Below, piece after piece: positions 1 through 12,849 of a stretch of 64,000 nt of DNA. The notes under the pieces were generated by a model. That model was not told the origin of the DNA, ran no database searches, and saw nothing but the letters and a program-made list of their open reading frames with translations. The position numbers and the translations under genes were made by a program. Source of the DNA: Struthio camelus (Eukaryota; Chordata; Aves; Struthioniformes; Struthionidae); NCBI RefSeq assembly GCF_040807025.1, contig NC_090981.1, positions 74,501 to 138,500 of the forward strand, given 5' to 3'. Positions within the stretch are counted from its first letter, which is position 1; the number at the start of each line of letters is the position of its first letter.

Positions 1-3000
1 CTGCACCCAGCCAGCATGCTGCAGCAAGAATAGACAAATTCAGAAACAAGAGAGCCTGGGAGTAAACACAAAGCCTCCATTTCATGCTTTATTGTGCAAG
101 GGAAAGCAGTAGACACAGAGCTCAAGGCCAAATGATTGCTATACCTAAGTGCTAGTGAATACTCAAAGCCAATTGCAACAAAACTACAGTCTTATGGCTG
201 CTAAAATCTGAATGGGCATAGCAACCCACTGCTGTCAGAAGCTAAAGGAGGGACACTCAATATTCCCATTGCAAGAGGCAGTAGCACTGAAAGCCATTGA
301 CCTGGGAGTCAGGAAACCTGGGCTCCAATTTCCTCTGCCATTGCCTCAGCAGAGCTGTTTCCACCCAGTCCTGCAGGATGGGTCCAACGTGGATGTGAAC
401 CACATGAGGCACAGGTTTGATCCAGTGCAGAAACATTCTGAATGTGCTTTTTTTAACCTAATTTCTTATTGAAACAATGTGGTGTGCATGAAGGTTTTGG
501 TGTTTTGTTTTAAAACTACACATCTAATTTTAAACATTTAAAGCTTATAAATAATACAGTAATTTTGATGCAGCCAAAGAAGATCTCATGCCATAAACAG
601 ATAAATCAGTACCTCATTTACATGTTTAACATGTGCCACATTTTATTCACTATCCTCCTTGGATGGGACTCAAAGGGACTCTCCAAAGAATTTGCCTTCA
701 CATCCCTGCTTCATCCCAAGATAGAAACAATTCCACTTTGGAAAAAAAAAAAGAAAAAGAGATTTTATCACAGATGTTGCATTTAATGCAAAATTTAATT
801 ACTGACATTTGCTCACCTTATTTTTCCCCTTTTCCCATTTGCTAAGATAAGGAACAGGTAAGGCACATCACATAGGGGAAAGCCTTCAAGCATTAAAGGA
901 GATGGGTTTAATGTGCCTGTGCACACCCCCATTACCAGTACCCACCTCCATCTCTTGGTAAGGAAGCACAGTCTAGCTTAACCACTTGCAGACTTTTCAC
1001 TAGAACTGCTCATTTGCACCTGCTTTCACATCTGTCTGTGGCTATCCACTAATCACTAAAATATTAGCTAATTTCCCCCATACTACCATCCAGAATAGCT
1101 GCTGTCCCATGCACAAGGGTTAATCTCAGTCAATTAATTCAACCACTCCAGCGTGAAAATGAAACGTGCCCCAATTACTGTCTCTCCTCCTATGGCGCAA
1201 GAGTAAGATCTCATTAGCACCTGAGTATAACCAAGAATGCACTAATGGAGGTATTAGATGTGTTAATAGAAAACATTTTCCTTCATCTTTTGGCAAATCA
1301 TCCTTTGTTTCCACCAAGTAAGTGGGGAATTTGATCTGGAGGAGGCTGCATGCAGCTACACGGCCAGGCTTGGAGGACACCAAGTCTTAAAAAGAGAGCA
1401 CTGAGAAAGCGCACTAAACCCCCAGACTCACTCAGCACCCCCTTGCTTCCCCACTTTGGTGTCCTGACTAGCACTGTTGGATTTCTGCAAGGTGCAAAGG
1501 TGTGAGTTTCGAGCCATGTTATCTGCTGATGTAAGTCAACACATTGCACTTGGCCTTGTAAGAGTGGCACCTTTTAACATCAGCTGAAGATCTGGCTAAT
1601 CCAAGGCGAGACCTGCATTTAGAAAAAGCTATTATAAGTAACACTGTTCTGGAAATGGCAATATTTTACCACACAAAGCAGATGCAAGAACACCTGCAGC
1701 TGATGGAGTATCAATAGAGAAGTTGGCAGGAATACACTTTAATAAGCTTAAAGAATTTTTCAAGAGCGATACAGCAGACCCTTATCTTCAGCAGACAAAG
1801 ACAGTGGTTTAGTTAACCCTGTACAGCCTGAGAAAGGTTACACGATGCCAGGTGATGCAGCAATATTAACCCTTGCTCTTAACAGGTCCCAGTTATATTA
1901 TATATATTAATACATTATATATTATAATATCTATTTCCAGAATTCTGGTAGATCTTTGCATTTCATTAAAGTTACAAAGCTACAGCGTATCAAACCTCAT
2001 CACCTTTACCAAACACAGCTGATCTAAATTCCAGGTTGAAGGAGAAAAAAAAACTGTTTTCACTGCTAGGTTCCTGCAGTTGGGAGGAGTAGCGGAGGAG
2101 AGCTCAGCCTGCAGGTGTGTGCAGAGCCGCCAGGCAGCACGGCGGGATGCGGCCGGGGCACATTCGCATGTGAGGGTACCGACTGGGGTGCAGACAGCAT
2201 GGTTCTCCACTGACGCTATGTAAAAGGTTAAAAGCATTCTCGAACTGGCCCCAGTGCAGATCTGTATTAGAAATAAATGAAAAAGGAGAGAGGGAAAAAA
2301 TTCCCTTTAAATCTCCACCATATGATCAAAATGCTGAAGATTCACTGCTATAATTATTCTTTCTTCTCGAGAAATCGTGGCCTTAGGTTACTCTGCAAGC
2401 TGAAGCTTCAGTTCATGCAAACATGTTGCATTTACTTAGCTTGTATAATGTGTGACGATCCACCGAGCTTAAAGAAGAACCCATACGCTTAAATGCACTG
2501 CAGCATCAGGCCCTCATAGACAAAGGGCAAATATCCAGCACCAGCTTCCCTGCACCTCAGTAGCAGCCCCGAAGAAACAAATGCAGCCACTTTTGCTCAA
2601 CTTTCAGCTCTTGTAATTAAAATGGTGAGCCGAATCGATGTGGGATGGTCCCGCCTGGGACACCAGCGCGTCGCCAGGGCTGCACGTGTGCGGGTAAGCC
2701 TGCACCTTGCGTGAGTGCAGGAGACAGCCAAGACGCAGTGAAAAGCACAAAGTAAAGAAGCCAGGTGAAACAGAAAAATACTATTTTCTGATCTCATTCA
2801 TTTCAAGTCGTTGTAAGGCTCCCTCCAATCTCAGCATGTAAAGTAACTTAGAAATTAAACGGGATTTTTAAGTTGATGACTCTCCTTATATAAACAACAA
2901 CATCAGTATCTTGCTACCAATCAGCTCCAGATCAATTAGCTGTTTCACAAATGTACTGTTACTGTATAGTTTGCCAGTTTCCTTCATATATTGCAGCATC

Positions 3001-4000
3001 CCAATTCAAAGAAATCTTTCACACGAACATCGCAATCTGAAAACAATAGGACCGAACACCACTTCTTCAACTTAAATTGCTAACAGACCACCAAATTAAA
3101 TAGATTTTTTAAATCTGAGAGCGCTCCCCAGTAGAGTGGGTCGTGTGGGAACCGATAATATCTCCCAATGACCGTGCAGGGAGTGGGTTGTGCTCGCGGC
3201 CGCAGCTCTGGGTCAGGTGTCACGGAACCCTGGCCAACGCAAAGCCGGGGCCGTTGCGTGTCCATCTGTGTGGCCTCCACTCCCCTGACATCTGTCCACC
3301 ACCTCGCTGAGCTTGGGGGGTTTGAGCCCTCCTCATTGCTGAGTGTAGTGTTTCGCGGCTGCCCTGCCTCCTCCCCACCTCCGTCCCCAGCCCTGCCCGC
3401 TTGGCTCCCACGCTCTCTGGCCATGTCTGTGTCCACAGTCTTGCAATCAGGAAAAGCCGAACTGGAAGCGACTGTCTCTTTCCCCTTTGAGTTATTTTTG
3501 GCCAAGAAAAAAACCAGACTGTGTGACAGCTGCTACTCCAGACACTAAAAATGCTCATTCATCACAGAAAATAAAATCTTTGTTGTTTTTTCATGTAAAC
3601 ACCATGTAACTGAATTAGAAATGGGTGACTTTTTGCTTAGTTTCAGTTTCACCTGATCCAAACAAGACCTGTTTGGTTGACTCATCTGGGAACTGTACTT
3701 GATTACATCTTCAAAAATTCAATAACACTCAAAAAAAGAGATATCTTTTATGATATTTAACTAGTCCCTGCCATGCTGGAACTGGGATTTCAGCATGGTA
3801 AGTTTTATATTTTGAATTTTTGACATCAAAACGAGGCCCTTTGAACTCAGACTTCAATATTTAACTCATTACTGGGATTATTTTTCTGCTTCTTAACTGG
3901 ATGTGTTAATACTGATTAAAACAAAATGTCTCCTGGGATGAATGAAAATGGACCTTCCCCAAAGCCCAAGCATGGCCGCTCTGTGGGTTGGGTGCCCTGT

Positions 4001-4132
4001 AGCTGCAATGCCCATGGCCCACAGGTGCAATGCCCAGGACCCACGGGTGCAATGCCCGTTGTCTGCGGGTGCAGTGCCCAGGACCTGCAGGTGCAATGCC
4101 CAGGACCCGCGGGCACAGCGCCCGGCCATGCC
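4001..4132. repeat. 22-bp minisatellite, six units
   Basis: Six consecutive 22-bp units of the type GGTGCAATGCCCAGGACCC plus three variable bases, with unit starts at 4,001, 4,023, 4,045, 4,067, 4,089 and 4,111. The outer units are the most diverged. The array explains the overlapping repetitive open frames on both strands here, which should not be taken as genes. Confidence 0.85.
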
Positions 4133-6854
4133 AGCACAGGCAGCCCTGCGCAGTGCACCCCAGCACAGCAAGGGCGCGGGGGCCCCACCACTGCTGCCGG
4201 GGCTGAGCTGATCAACACCAGCTGAGGATGCCCTGACTCCATGTGTCCATCGTCGCTGCACGCCCAGACAAGGCAATCTGCTGGGAGAATTTGCACATAA
4301 GTCACAGAGTTTAACTGAAATCCAATTTGCCAGAGAGGAGTGTTGGTTTAGATTATGGAAGAACAATTCACTTGTGGAGTTGTTTTGTGAACAGGGAGCG
4401 AAGCAGCAGGTAGGAGGGACAGAGGAGAGGGCAAAGGCCTGGCCATAGCGGGACCTTCCCTACCCACAACGGAGATTTTTTTTTTGAGAATTCACAAAGC
4501 CTGAATGAAAACAAATGTAAAAATGATAGGTACATTTGTAATCTATTACCACATAAGCTTTCTGAAACCCTAAACTCGCTGGCACGGAGAGGGAGATGGT
4601 GGCTTCCCAAGTATTTTTTCTTAAATGAGAAAGTTGCTTCAGATCAAGTTGGTTCTCATGCAGACACTCTTGGATGAGGCCTTGCTCTTTCATCTGAGCT
4701 GAAATAGTCTAATGAAAACAAACCCTGCACTGCACATTGATCTAATTATTCTCACAGCAGAGGCCGTGCTTCCCTCCGCTGCGGTCCCGACAAAACAGTC
4801 ATGCACTTTTGGAAATGTCAGGCTGCATTGTACTGCTGGGGAGTTGGGAATGCTCGGCAGAGTGCGTTAGGTAACGGCTCAGCTTCGATTTTTGGAAATA
4901 CAGGACCTTTTCCTGGGAAAGGTGCATGGCCGGTGCCTGCTGCCCCTGCCTGGATGCCATCCCCGGGTTGCCAGGATGTCCACTGCCAGGATGTCCAGGA
5001 TGGTCTTCTCAAAAGGAGAGCAAAAACTACATCTTTCACATGAAGTCCACCCTGCCAAATTTCAGCACTCTGGTTCAGGGCATGAAAGTACGAGAGCTTC
5101 TCAAAGAAGGGGTTGCCAGAGTGCTTGTTTAGCCATTATAAAATATTCTCCCCTAGTCTCATTCTCAGATGCAACTGAACCATTTCAGGTGAAACTTCCC
5201 AGCAAACGAAACAAAATGCAATGAAATAAAATGCATCCTGAGGCAGGCACACAGTCGAGAAAATGTCAACCCAGTCAGCTGTCTTGCAAATTCAAAAGCA
5301 GCTGCTGGTAGGTGGTCATAATATGAGGTATCTGGCCGCCGTAACACTGGCCTACATGCAGTGGATTTTCTATTATAAGAGCTAGGGAAGGATTTTGAAT
5401 TTTCTAGTTGTAGAAATAGAATAGAAAAAAATAGAATACAGAATACAAGAAAAATTAAAAAGAAATAAATCTAGTTCTTAGTCAACACCACAAGGGACTA
5501 CATATTGCCATTCCTTTGCACTCTGCCCCATCCCCAGAGCGGAGCTCCTGGCATTGGAAAAAGGAGCTAGCTGGCATTGGCAAACTTCGCGGCCCATCTG
5601 GATGGGAGAAGGACTGTGCGGCTTTTTAAACAAAAACTGCAAAATCTGGCAGCTGGGGAGCTGGCAGGTAATTAGCAGGGCTGGTATTTGGTTGTTCGTT
5701 AGGCATTCAGCTCCAGGGAAAGAGGTGCACGGGAGTGCCGAGGGGGCTGCGCTCAGCCATGTGGGCTGGTCGCACCGGCTCTGCTCCCACGACGGCCCCT
5801 ATTCTGGCACTGTCCCGGGCCGCTGGTCACGTGCATCATCTCCTGAAATCCCCCATGGTGGAAAGACAGCAAACCAGCTTCCCTCCCCAGTGACCACAAG
5901 GTGCTTTGGGATCTTTGCTTCGTGCATTTAACTGTTTGGTCGGAGAGGGTTTTCCTCCTTGTTTTGCTGGCACTGTAGCCTGGTGGAGGAGCCCCGCTTG
6001 GGGAACCTTGTGGCATGCAAACCACATGGAGGAGCCAAGCAGTCCCCTTCCCACCGAGGCTTTCACCGAATCCCTGACCCATGGGGATGGCTGGATGCTC
6101 CAAGCAGACTCCAGGAATGCAGCAGCCCTCTGCAGCACCAGCTCCACTAGGCTGTTGGTCACTAACTCCTGGCTCCTCTGGATTTATCCAGGGACGTGCA
6201 TGCTCCTTGCATGTTCCCGGCCACCAGAAGGGACTTTAAACCACAGCATTAACAAAAACTGCCCCATTAACACCACCGGGATCAGAGCACTTCCAGCCGC
6301 ATGAGCTGGAGGAAACGGCTCCCAGTACGTGCTTCCCTTTCGGAAGGGGCACTGCCATTTCATGGTGCAGAGGCAATGCGCAAGCATAAGTATCCCATTC
6401 CGGACATCTGCCAATAGCCTGAGCACGCCGTGGTGCTTGACGCACTGGCTGGCTTGCCGAGCATTTGAAAATGGAGACACCAAAGGTGTCTGGTTTATTT
6501 ATGAATCATGTTCTAGTGACTCACTCTGGTCGAAGCATGTGTTGGGGGATGTTTTAGCCATTCCGATAATGAATTTTTTTAAAAGCAGCACCCAGCTGTT
6601 ATATAATGCTATAGCCCTCAGTCTCCAGGCTCTTACATCTGGGGCAGTACCAGCATCGCCACGCGAGATGGGGAAGCTGAGGCAGGGAGACATGGGCCAC
6701 CTTACCCACCACCGTCCACGGGAGCTGTGGTGGCAGCAAGCGCCTTGCATCTAGCTCTGCCAAAGATAGTGGGGTATGACAACATGGATGGCTTATTTTG
6801 CAGAAGAAACCAGATTTCCCATACCTCAGGGAGTGCAAACCATGGGCAAGCACG

Positions 6855-6899
6855 TTATAATGATTCTTCACCGAATCATTATAATTGTTATAATGATTC
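6855..6899. repeat. Perfect 12-bp inverted repeat plus a third direct copy
   Basis: TTATAATGATTC (6,855-6,866) is followed after six bases by its exact reverse complement (6,873-6,884), then by another direct copy (6,888-6,899). It can form a hairpin or slipped structure. No promoter or element end is evident around it. Confidence 0.85.
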
Positions 6900-9290
6900 T
6901 TCACTGTGGGCCATATTAAACACTTCAGTGATTTTTGCCTCTAAAATCCTCTTGCAGGGATTGTGATGAAAGGGATATTTATTGTACTTTCAGCTGGGAA
7001 AGTTGTTTCAGATGTTTCCAATTCATCAACCAGTTCAGATATCTGTTCCTGGTTGGGGCAGAAAAGCTTAACTTGCACAGGCAAAAAAAGCATTCATTTT
7101 GGAAATTTTTTTTTTTTTTAATGGTGTGCCTTCTAAACCCAGTAAGTTGTCATATAGCGCTAATGGCCAGGTAACTCACGGCACGAGCTGCTCCGGAGAC
7201 CCGACTCTGCCAGTTCTCAGAGGTCTGTGGCCGCCCAGCACAGCAGCGGATCCCACCCTTGTGCCGAGGGCCCAAACCTGGCCAAGGTCTGGGGTGGGTT
7301 CACGTCCTGAAGCCATGTGCAGTGATGGTCTCATCTGAGACCAGTCTCGAGATTTCAAATTTTTGCTTTGTTATAAGTCAGGATAAATCTAAAATGTTTA
7401 GAATTTTTCCACTATGGAAAATAAAACATTAAAATAAATTGAGGGTGGGAGGGGGACCTAAACTAAACATTTAATTGAGGCAATAAACCAATCATTTTGT
7501 TTTGATTACAGCTTTCCGAGAAATATAGCCTATTTCACTCTACCCAAAAAAGGAATTGAGGTCACTTCAAATAAAAAAAATCAAAATGATTCATTCAGAA
7601 AATATCAAAATAGGATTTTTTGATAATGTCAGCACTCTATTTCCAGATTTCTTTCAAAAGATGTTTTGGTTAAATTGACTAGGTTGCATGAGGCGCTGTG
7701 ATTTCGGAAGAACCACACGCTCCAGCAGGAGGCGGGCAGGCAACATCCCCACTGCCACCTCTGTGCCAGTGTTTTCTTCCAGCAGTCATTAATGCGAGCC
7801 ACTAGAAGGACTGTGACTGTAGCAGAGCATGTTATTACATATCCTAGGAGCTGAGTCACGAAGCCAAGGGGAAGGCAGACACTGTGGCTTGCAAAAGTAA
7901 ACCCCCAAAAATCCAAATGTGATCCCCCTTGCTCCAAAAAAAACCCCCAAAACCCAAACAAAACCAACAAAAAACAGCAAAAACCACCAGCAGGAATCAC
8001 ATATTTATGGCTTGTGCTCTACATTTGCTATCTTTTGACCTTTTTGCTGTCCCATCTGGCTCTTTTGGCTTGCCTGGCTACGAGGCAGACCAAGTGTGGA
8101 GGCTACGGACCCTCCAAGCGCCGCTGTAACACCAATGGGGCTAAGGACAGTGCCCAGGTGCAGCTGCTTGATGGCAACTGAGGAAAACCCTGCAGGCATC
8201 ATTAAGAGCCCTTTGCAGTGCTGACGGACCGCAGCGCAGGTGACATGACCCTTGCCACAGATGTCTTCTGCCTTCAGGCACACTCGCCAAGCGCACCTGC
8301 CGAGGAGATGTGATGGGCACGCTGAAGGCCTCTTTCCAACACACAGTAAAAGCTATGTCCTCTTGGTACCAGGCCAATTAGAGCAAGAACAACTGAAAAT
8401 GATGAACTGCAAGAATTTTGTCCTGATGGTGCAGAGAAAGCTTTTCATGCTCCAGCCAAAGAGTAGGCGATGTGCTCTTAAGATACCTGAGCAACGACTC
8501 CATCATACCACAGCCAATTGCAATCATACGCTGCTCGCGTGGGAACGCTGCACTGGAGCAAGGGAGGGAGACTAGGCCTGCACCTCGGCTCTCCTGGGGC
8601 TTCAGGCCTTTCCCCTTACATGTAGTGAGGATGTCTACATTCCTTGGGGGATGCCAGGTCCAAGTGGAGAGAAGGACAGAGCCCTGGCAGGTCTGTGTCC
8701 CAGTTGCAAGCAGGAGGCAGCTTTGGATGACTTTTGGGTGGATAAGGCATGCATTTGGGGAAGTCAGGGAACTCCATTACCTGGGCACCCCTGCCAGCTC
8801 CCCTCCCTGCCTGGAGAGCATCAGCTCCTCAAAGGCCACAAAGGATGGTCACACCCTGGCTGGAGCTGGTGTGCACCGTTTGCCGTCAAGCCTGTCCAGT
8901 GTCTTCAGCTATGCCAATGGGCTTGAGGCAGGATGCGATTTCTCCGGGTGGCTATTGGGGATGCAGTAGTGTTAGGCCTCCTACCACCCCATCCCGCGAG
9001 GCAAGGGAGGATGAACCAGAGATGTCTGGGGCAGAGCTGGCAGCTGTGGGAACCGCCACTGTCTCAGCACCAGGCTGCTTTCCCAGGAGAGCCGGGCTCT
9101 GGGAATGTCAGCTCCTTAATTAATCCTGAGCCTTGTCACCTGCCTGGAGTATGAATCACTAGACACACTCTGTGTCTGGCCCAAAGGGAGAGTGAGAAAA
9201 GTTAATTGAACTATGTTCTTCAAAGTCACATAGAAACCATCCTGTTTTTCTATACCAAGCAGCCTGCGAGTTTCCCGGAGCCTAATCCCT

Positions 9291-9307
9291 AGAGAGAGAG
9301 AGAGAGA
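9291..9307. repeat. Short (AG)n microsatellite
   Basis: Eight AG dinucleotides in a row, bounded by CCCT and CTGTC. Confidence 0.85.
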
Positions 9308-11149
9308 CTGTCTAGTGATGTGGCGAATGCCACAAATCCTGGCGGTGGTGAATCTGCCCTCTGGTGCAAGGCAGAGATTCTTTAATTAAAGCAAATGTTG
9401 CCACGGTGGGGCATAGAAAGCCCTCGACAGATGCAAGCTGGGGCACAATGGCCAATGCACAATCTCATTAGCACCTGCAGCTCCAGCTGGTTATTGGATT
9501 GGGATGCTTTGAATTTTTAGTGCATGGCCTCCCTGGGTTCTCACCCTCTCATGGATGCTGAGTGCAGGTTAGTGACAGATTGCAGCATCCCCGCTCTGTT
9601 TGGCAGCCGGTTTTCTCAGAGCGATGGAATGGTTTTAGGGAAACAGCAGCTTTTGCTCTGGTCTGTGGGAAGGCACAGGGTGAGGAGTCCCCCCTCGCAC
9701 CGCAAGCCCAGCTGCCCCTTGCTCCTCCAGGGGCCGCAGCCCCTCGGCCACGCACGGGCCTGCGGAGAGGGCATGAGGGACATGGGAGCCCCACGCTGCT
9801 GGCAGCGCATGCCACCGTGCTGCAGATGGGCGCAGAGCAGATGGAGACCAGGCGGCCAGGCACCAGCTCGAGCACCTCTTGCCCAGTCTCATGCAAACCC
9901 CTTGTCTGCAGCTTTGTCGATCGGTTGCATCCCTGGCCCCTGAGGAAACACTCCCCTTCCCCGAACACAAGCGGGTCTGCGAGCACCAGATTGCACAGCC
10001 CAATCGGATCTGCAGCTGGATCCAGCTGAAGGCTGGTACCCAGCAGCTGAGCACACTGATACGGGACCAGCCAGCTGCCTCCCTTCCCGGAGAAGCCAGC
10101 TTTGCAGGAATGAGGGAAAAGAGCTTTGATGTCAATGCCTGATTCTGTATCCACCCGGCAGTTAAAATCTGAACAGTCTGCTTTTTGCACTAATTATCAG
10201 ATTCACCTTTGCTCAGCCAGTTGTATTTGTAAACTGCATGGGAATCAAAATGATCCAACTTCAAAGCTGAACTGAGAAGCGTGGGGGCTGGACGACAACC
10301 AGTGCTGTTCACTTGGCCGACAGCACCCCTGAGATGAGAGCGTAAACATTTCCCAAGGTGTGGAGACTCACTATTCAGCATCCTCCATCTAACCCTGGCA
10401 CATTTTTCCCTCCCCACGGCCCACGTAGCTCACAGATAGGGTGTGACAAAGCCTCTATGGCTGCACTCAGCCCCCAGTGCGCTGGGCAGCACTTGCTGTT
10501 GCTGCTGCCGTGCTTCCACTTAGCTCACATCTGCTGCAGCCATCCTTCCCTCCAGCCCCCATCTCGAGTGCCTGCAAGTGATTTTATGCAGTAATAACAG
10601 AAATCACAAAAATGAATCTAAACAAAAGGAATCATTCAAATTGCCCTTAACCCTTTGAAGACCAGGCCCTGCCCATGACAAAAGAGGCTCAGGTTAGATG
10701 TGCTCCGTGACACAAAGCCAGCGTTGTGGCCAGATGAGTCACGGCCTGTAGGAGAACCCCACTGCTCTAGCTGACTCTGGCTCCCAAGTGCAATGGCGTA
10801 CTGATGCTAGGAGTACCAGACACGGATGTATTAGATATCAGTAATGAAAAGAATATTAAACTCTAACAGCACAAAATACCATATGCTTAGGAATGCAAAG
10901 AGGACCAATGTATTTGCATTGGATGCTCCTGCATGGAAAATGCCCACAAATGAACATTTTTTTTCTTAGCTGTGGAAAAAAAAAAAAAAACCTTCTTCCT
11001 GTACTTTTTCGTAAGTTTTTGGTTGCAGCTCACAGGGCTTGTGGGGCATGCGGGGTGTGCTCCCGGACAGCGCAGGACCCCTGCAGGTTGCAGCAGGGGA
11101 GGAAGCCAAGCAGAGCACTTGTGGGGCTGCTTGCTGTGCCTGGAGGGTC

Positions 11150-11255
11150 TGGAGGGTCGGAGCATCAGAAGGTCAGAGGGTTGGAGGGTCAGAACATCAG
11201 AAGGTCAGAGCGTCGGAGGGTTGGAAGGTCGGAGGGTCAGAGGGTTGGAGCGTAT
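11150..11255. repeat. G-rich short-unit satellite (GGTCGGAGG / GGTCAGAGG)
   Basis: Repeated GGTC(G/A)GAG(G/C) and GGTTGGAG words, with recurring CATCAGAAGGTCAGAG. This is the start of a 1.5-kb belt of successive unrelated short-unit repeats that ends at the IMP4-like fragment. Confidence 0.75.
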
Positions 11256-11625
11256 GATAAAAAAACGAAAAAAATCAAGAAAAGATCAATGTAAAGAGAA
11301 AAAAATGAAAAAGTCGAGAAAAAGATCAAAGTAAAAGGGAAAAAATCAAAAAAGCAATAAACAATCAAAGTAAAGAGAAAAAATCAAAAAAAATCAAAAT
11401 AAAGAGAAAAATTCAAAAAAGGAAAAAAATTAAAGAGAAAAAATCGAGACAAAATCAATGTAAAGAGGAAAGATGGAGAAAAAATCAAAGTAAAGAGATA
11501 AAATCAAGAATAAATCAAAGTAAAGAGAAAAAAAATCGAAAAAATTAGAAAAAAATCAAAGTAAAGAGAAGAAATTGAGATAAAATCGAGAAAAAAATCA
11601 AAGTAAAGAGATAAAATCTAAATGG
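11256..11625. repeat. A-rich satellite (AAATCAAAGTAAAGAGAA)
   Basis: About ten degenerate copies of AAATCAAAGTAAAGAGAA separated by short A-rich variants (GAAAAA, CGAGAAA). It is strongly purine-biased on + and bounded on both sides by GC-rich repeats. Confidence 0.8.
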
Positions 11626-11689
11626 ATTTTCCCCCACCAAGGGACTCAGGCATCCACTCCCCCGCCCCCAACCAGCCCTTCCTGCTCAG

Positions 11690-12590
11690 AGCTGGGCTAC
11701 AGGAGATGATAGGTGTCCAGGGGAAGAGGCCCAGGTGTCTGGGCCTCTCTCCCACTTGCCCCCCGCCCACAACCTCGCCCCCCTGCCAGTGAGTCTTGGG
11801 GGGGCCCAGGCAGCCGTGGAGTGGAGTGGGGCTGGGGCTGCCCGGACACCTGGGCCCCCTCTTGGCTCACCCCTTCCCCCCCCTCTGCTCCCACCAAGAA
11901 GAGTGAGTGCAGCAAGGCCCAGGCATTTGGGGAGGGGGCAGAGATACACCCAGTGCTATAGCATCCATATCACTGCCCCCTCAACCCTATAGGGGCTGTG
12001 AGTTCCTTTCCTAGACCCTATAGATGCTATATTACTCCCTACCCCTGTGGAGACTTTAACGTCACTTCCCAGCCCCTATAGGGACCATATTTCCCCCCGC
12101 CCCCAGGAGCTATGCGATTGCTTTCTAGGCCCTATAGATGCCATATATCCCCTCCCCCGGGCCCATGTGATCCCTTCCTGGGCCCTATAGGAGCGATACC
12201 CCCTCATCTGACCTAGAGGGGCTGTACGGGCCCTTCTGGAGCCCTATAGATGCCATATCTCTCCCACCCCACCCCCCTCCCGGTCCCTCCCTGGACCCTA
12301 TAAGGGCCATAACCCCCCACCCCCGGTAGCCCTATAGCAACCATACAGTCCGTTCTTAGGCTCTATAGGGGCTCACTCCCCCCCCCAACCCTATAGGGAC
12401 TCTATTGCTTTGCACCCCCACTTCCCCATTGTATAGGGGCTGTATGGTGCCCCCCCCCCCCAGGACCTCTAGGGACCATTAACTGTCCCCCCCCCCAGGG
12501 ACCTCTGGGTCTCTCTGGCCCCTATAGGGATCCCGATAAGGGGTCTCTATAGGGGCCGAAGGGCTTTAACCCCCTCTCAGTCTCCCCCTA
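11690..12590. repeat. CCCTATAG-containing degenerate minisatellite, C-rich
   Basis: The palindromic-core word CCCTATAG or CCTATAGGG recurs more than ten times from 11,985 on, at roughly 50-70 bp spacing, with poly-C runs between (for example 12,450-12,460 and 12,490-12,500). 11,690-11,950 is GC-rich with CCAGGTGTCTGGGCC-like repeats. Open frames on both strands are compositional. Confidence 0.65.
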
Positions 12591-12820
12591 GCCCCTTGGA
12601 GCCGCCTACGAGGACATTGGTGCCGCCATGGCCCCCAGCAGCCTCCCTCGGCCAAATGGATCAGGTAGGCTGTGGAGGGGGATACGGGGACATTGTCACA
12701 CCCCCCCCCCCCCCCGGTGGCAACTTGAAGCAGGATCCCAGCTCTGTGAGCTCCATGTGCTTCTTCCCCTGGCGCCAGTATAGGTGATACCTGGCAAAGT
12801 CACTGGTGTCAAATGGTGTC
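12590..12820 (-). pseudogene. IMP4-like (Brix domain) exon remnant
   Basis: IMP4 is a Brix-domain protein of the U3 snoRNP/small-subunit processome in the nucleolus. Translating minus from about 12,816 to 12,715 gives a 30-odd residue stretch with RYHLYWRQGKKHMELTELG and then CFKL. From memory of the family, this lines up with the C-terminal Brix segment of IMP4 (a block of type RHHVYKK then ELTEVG.RFEL), including a near-identical ELTE.G. A C15 tract on + follows, then a plausible minus-strand acceptor (CCCCCTCCACAG, 12,670-12,681) and an open segment starting YLIHLAEG, resembling the next conserved block (Y.IRLG). Against an intact gene: the usual PR after the ELTE.G glycine is SC here, there is no GT donor after CFKL, and no other exons are seen. 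It could be a degenerate duplicate, a retained fragment of a diverged gene, or chance. Confidence 0.4.
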
Positions 12821-12849
12821 CCCAAAGGCCCCCCAATGTTCTCGACATC

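Larger units (their letters stand above)
1..11150. other. Single-copy noncoding sequence, no gene recognised
   Basis: About 11 kb of mixed-composition DNA. Open frames are short, overlap on both strands, and none gives a recognisable domain or a convincing pair of splice sites. Local GC-rich patches occur near 3,150-3,450, 3,960-4,230 and 9,640-9,900, and AT-rich patches near 1,890-1,935 and 5,390-5,470. I see no CR1, LTR or RNA gene here apart from the small repeats listed separately. It is best read as intergenic or intronic. Confidence 0.6.

Noticed and set aside
3080..3560. Overlapping open frames in a GC-rich patch, possible CpG-island gene start
   Set aside because: Frames on both strands contradict each other and no downstream exon or homology is visible.
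9549..10190. 213-codon minus-strand open frame
   Set aside because: Overlaps other open frames on both strands in a GC-rich patch; no domain, no promoter or splice context.
12590..12665. Plus-strand micro-exon between CCCCCTAG and CAG|GTAGGC
   Set aside because: Splice-like edges exist, but the peptide matches nothing I know and the minus-strand IMP4-like reading explains the same interval better.
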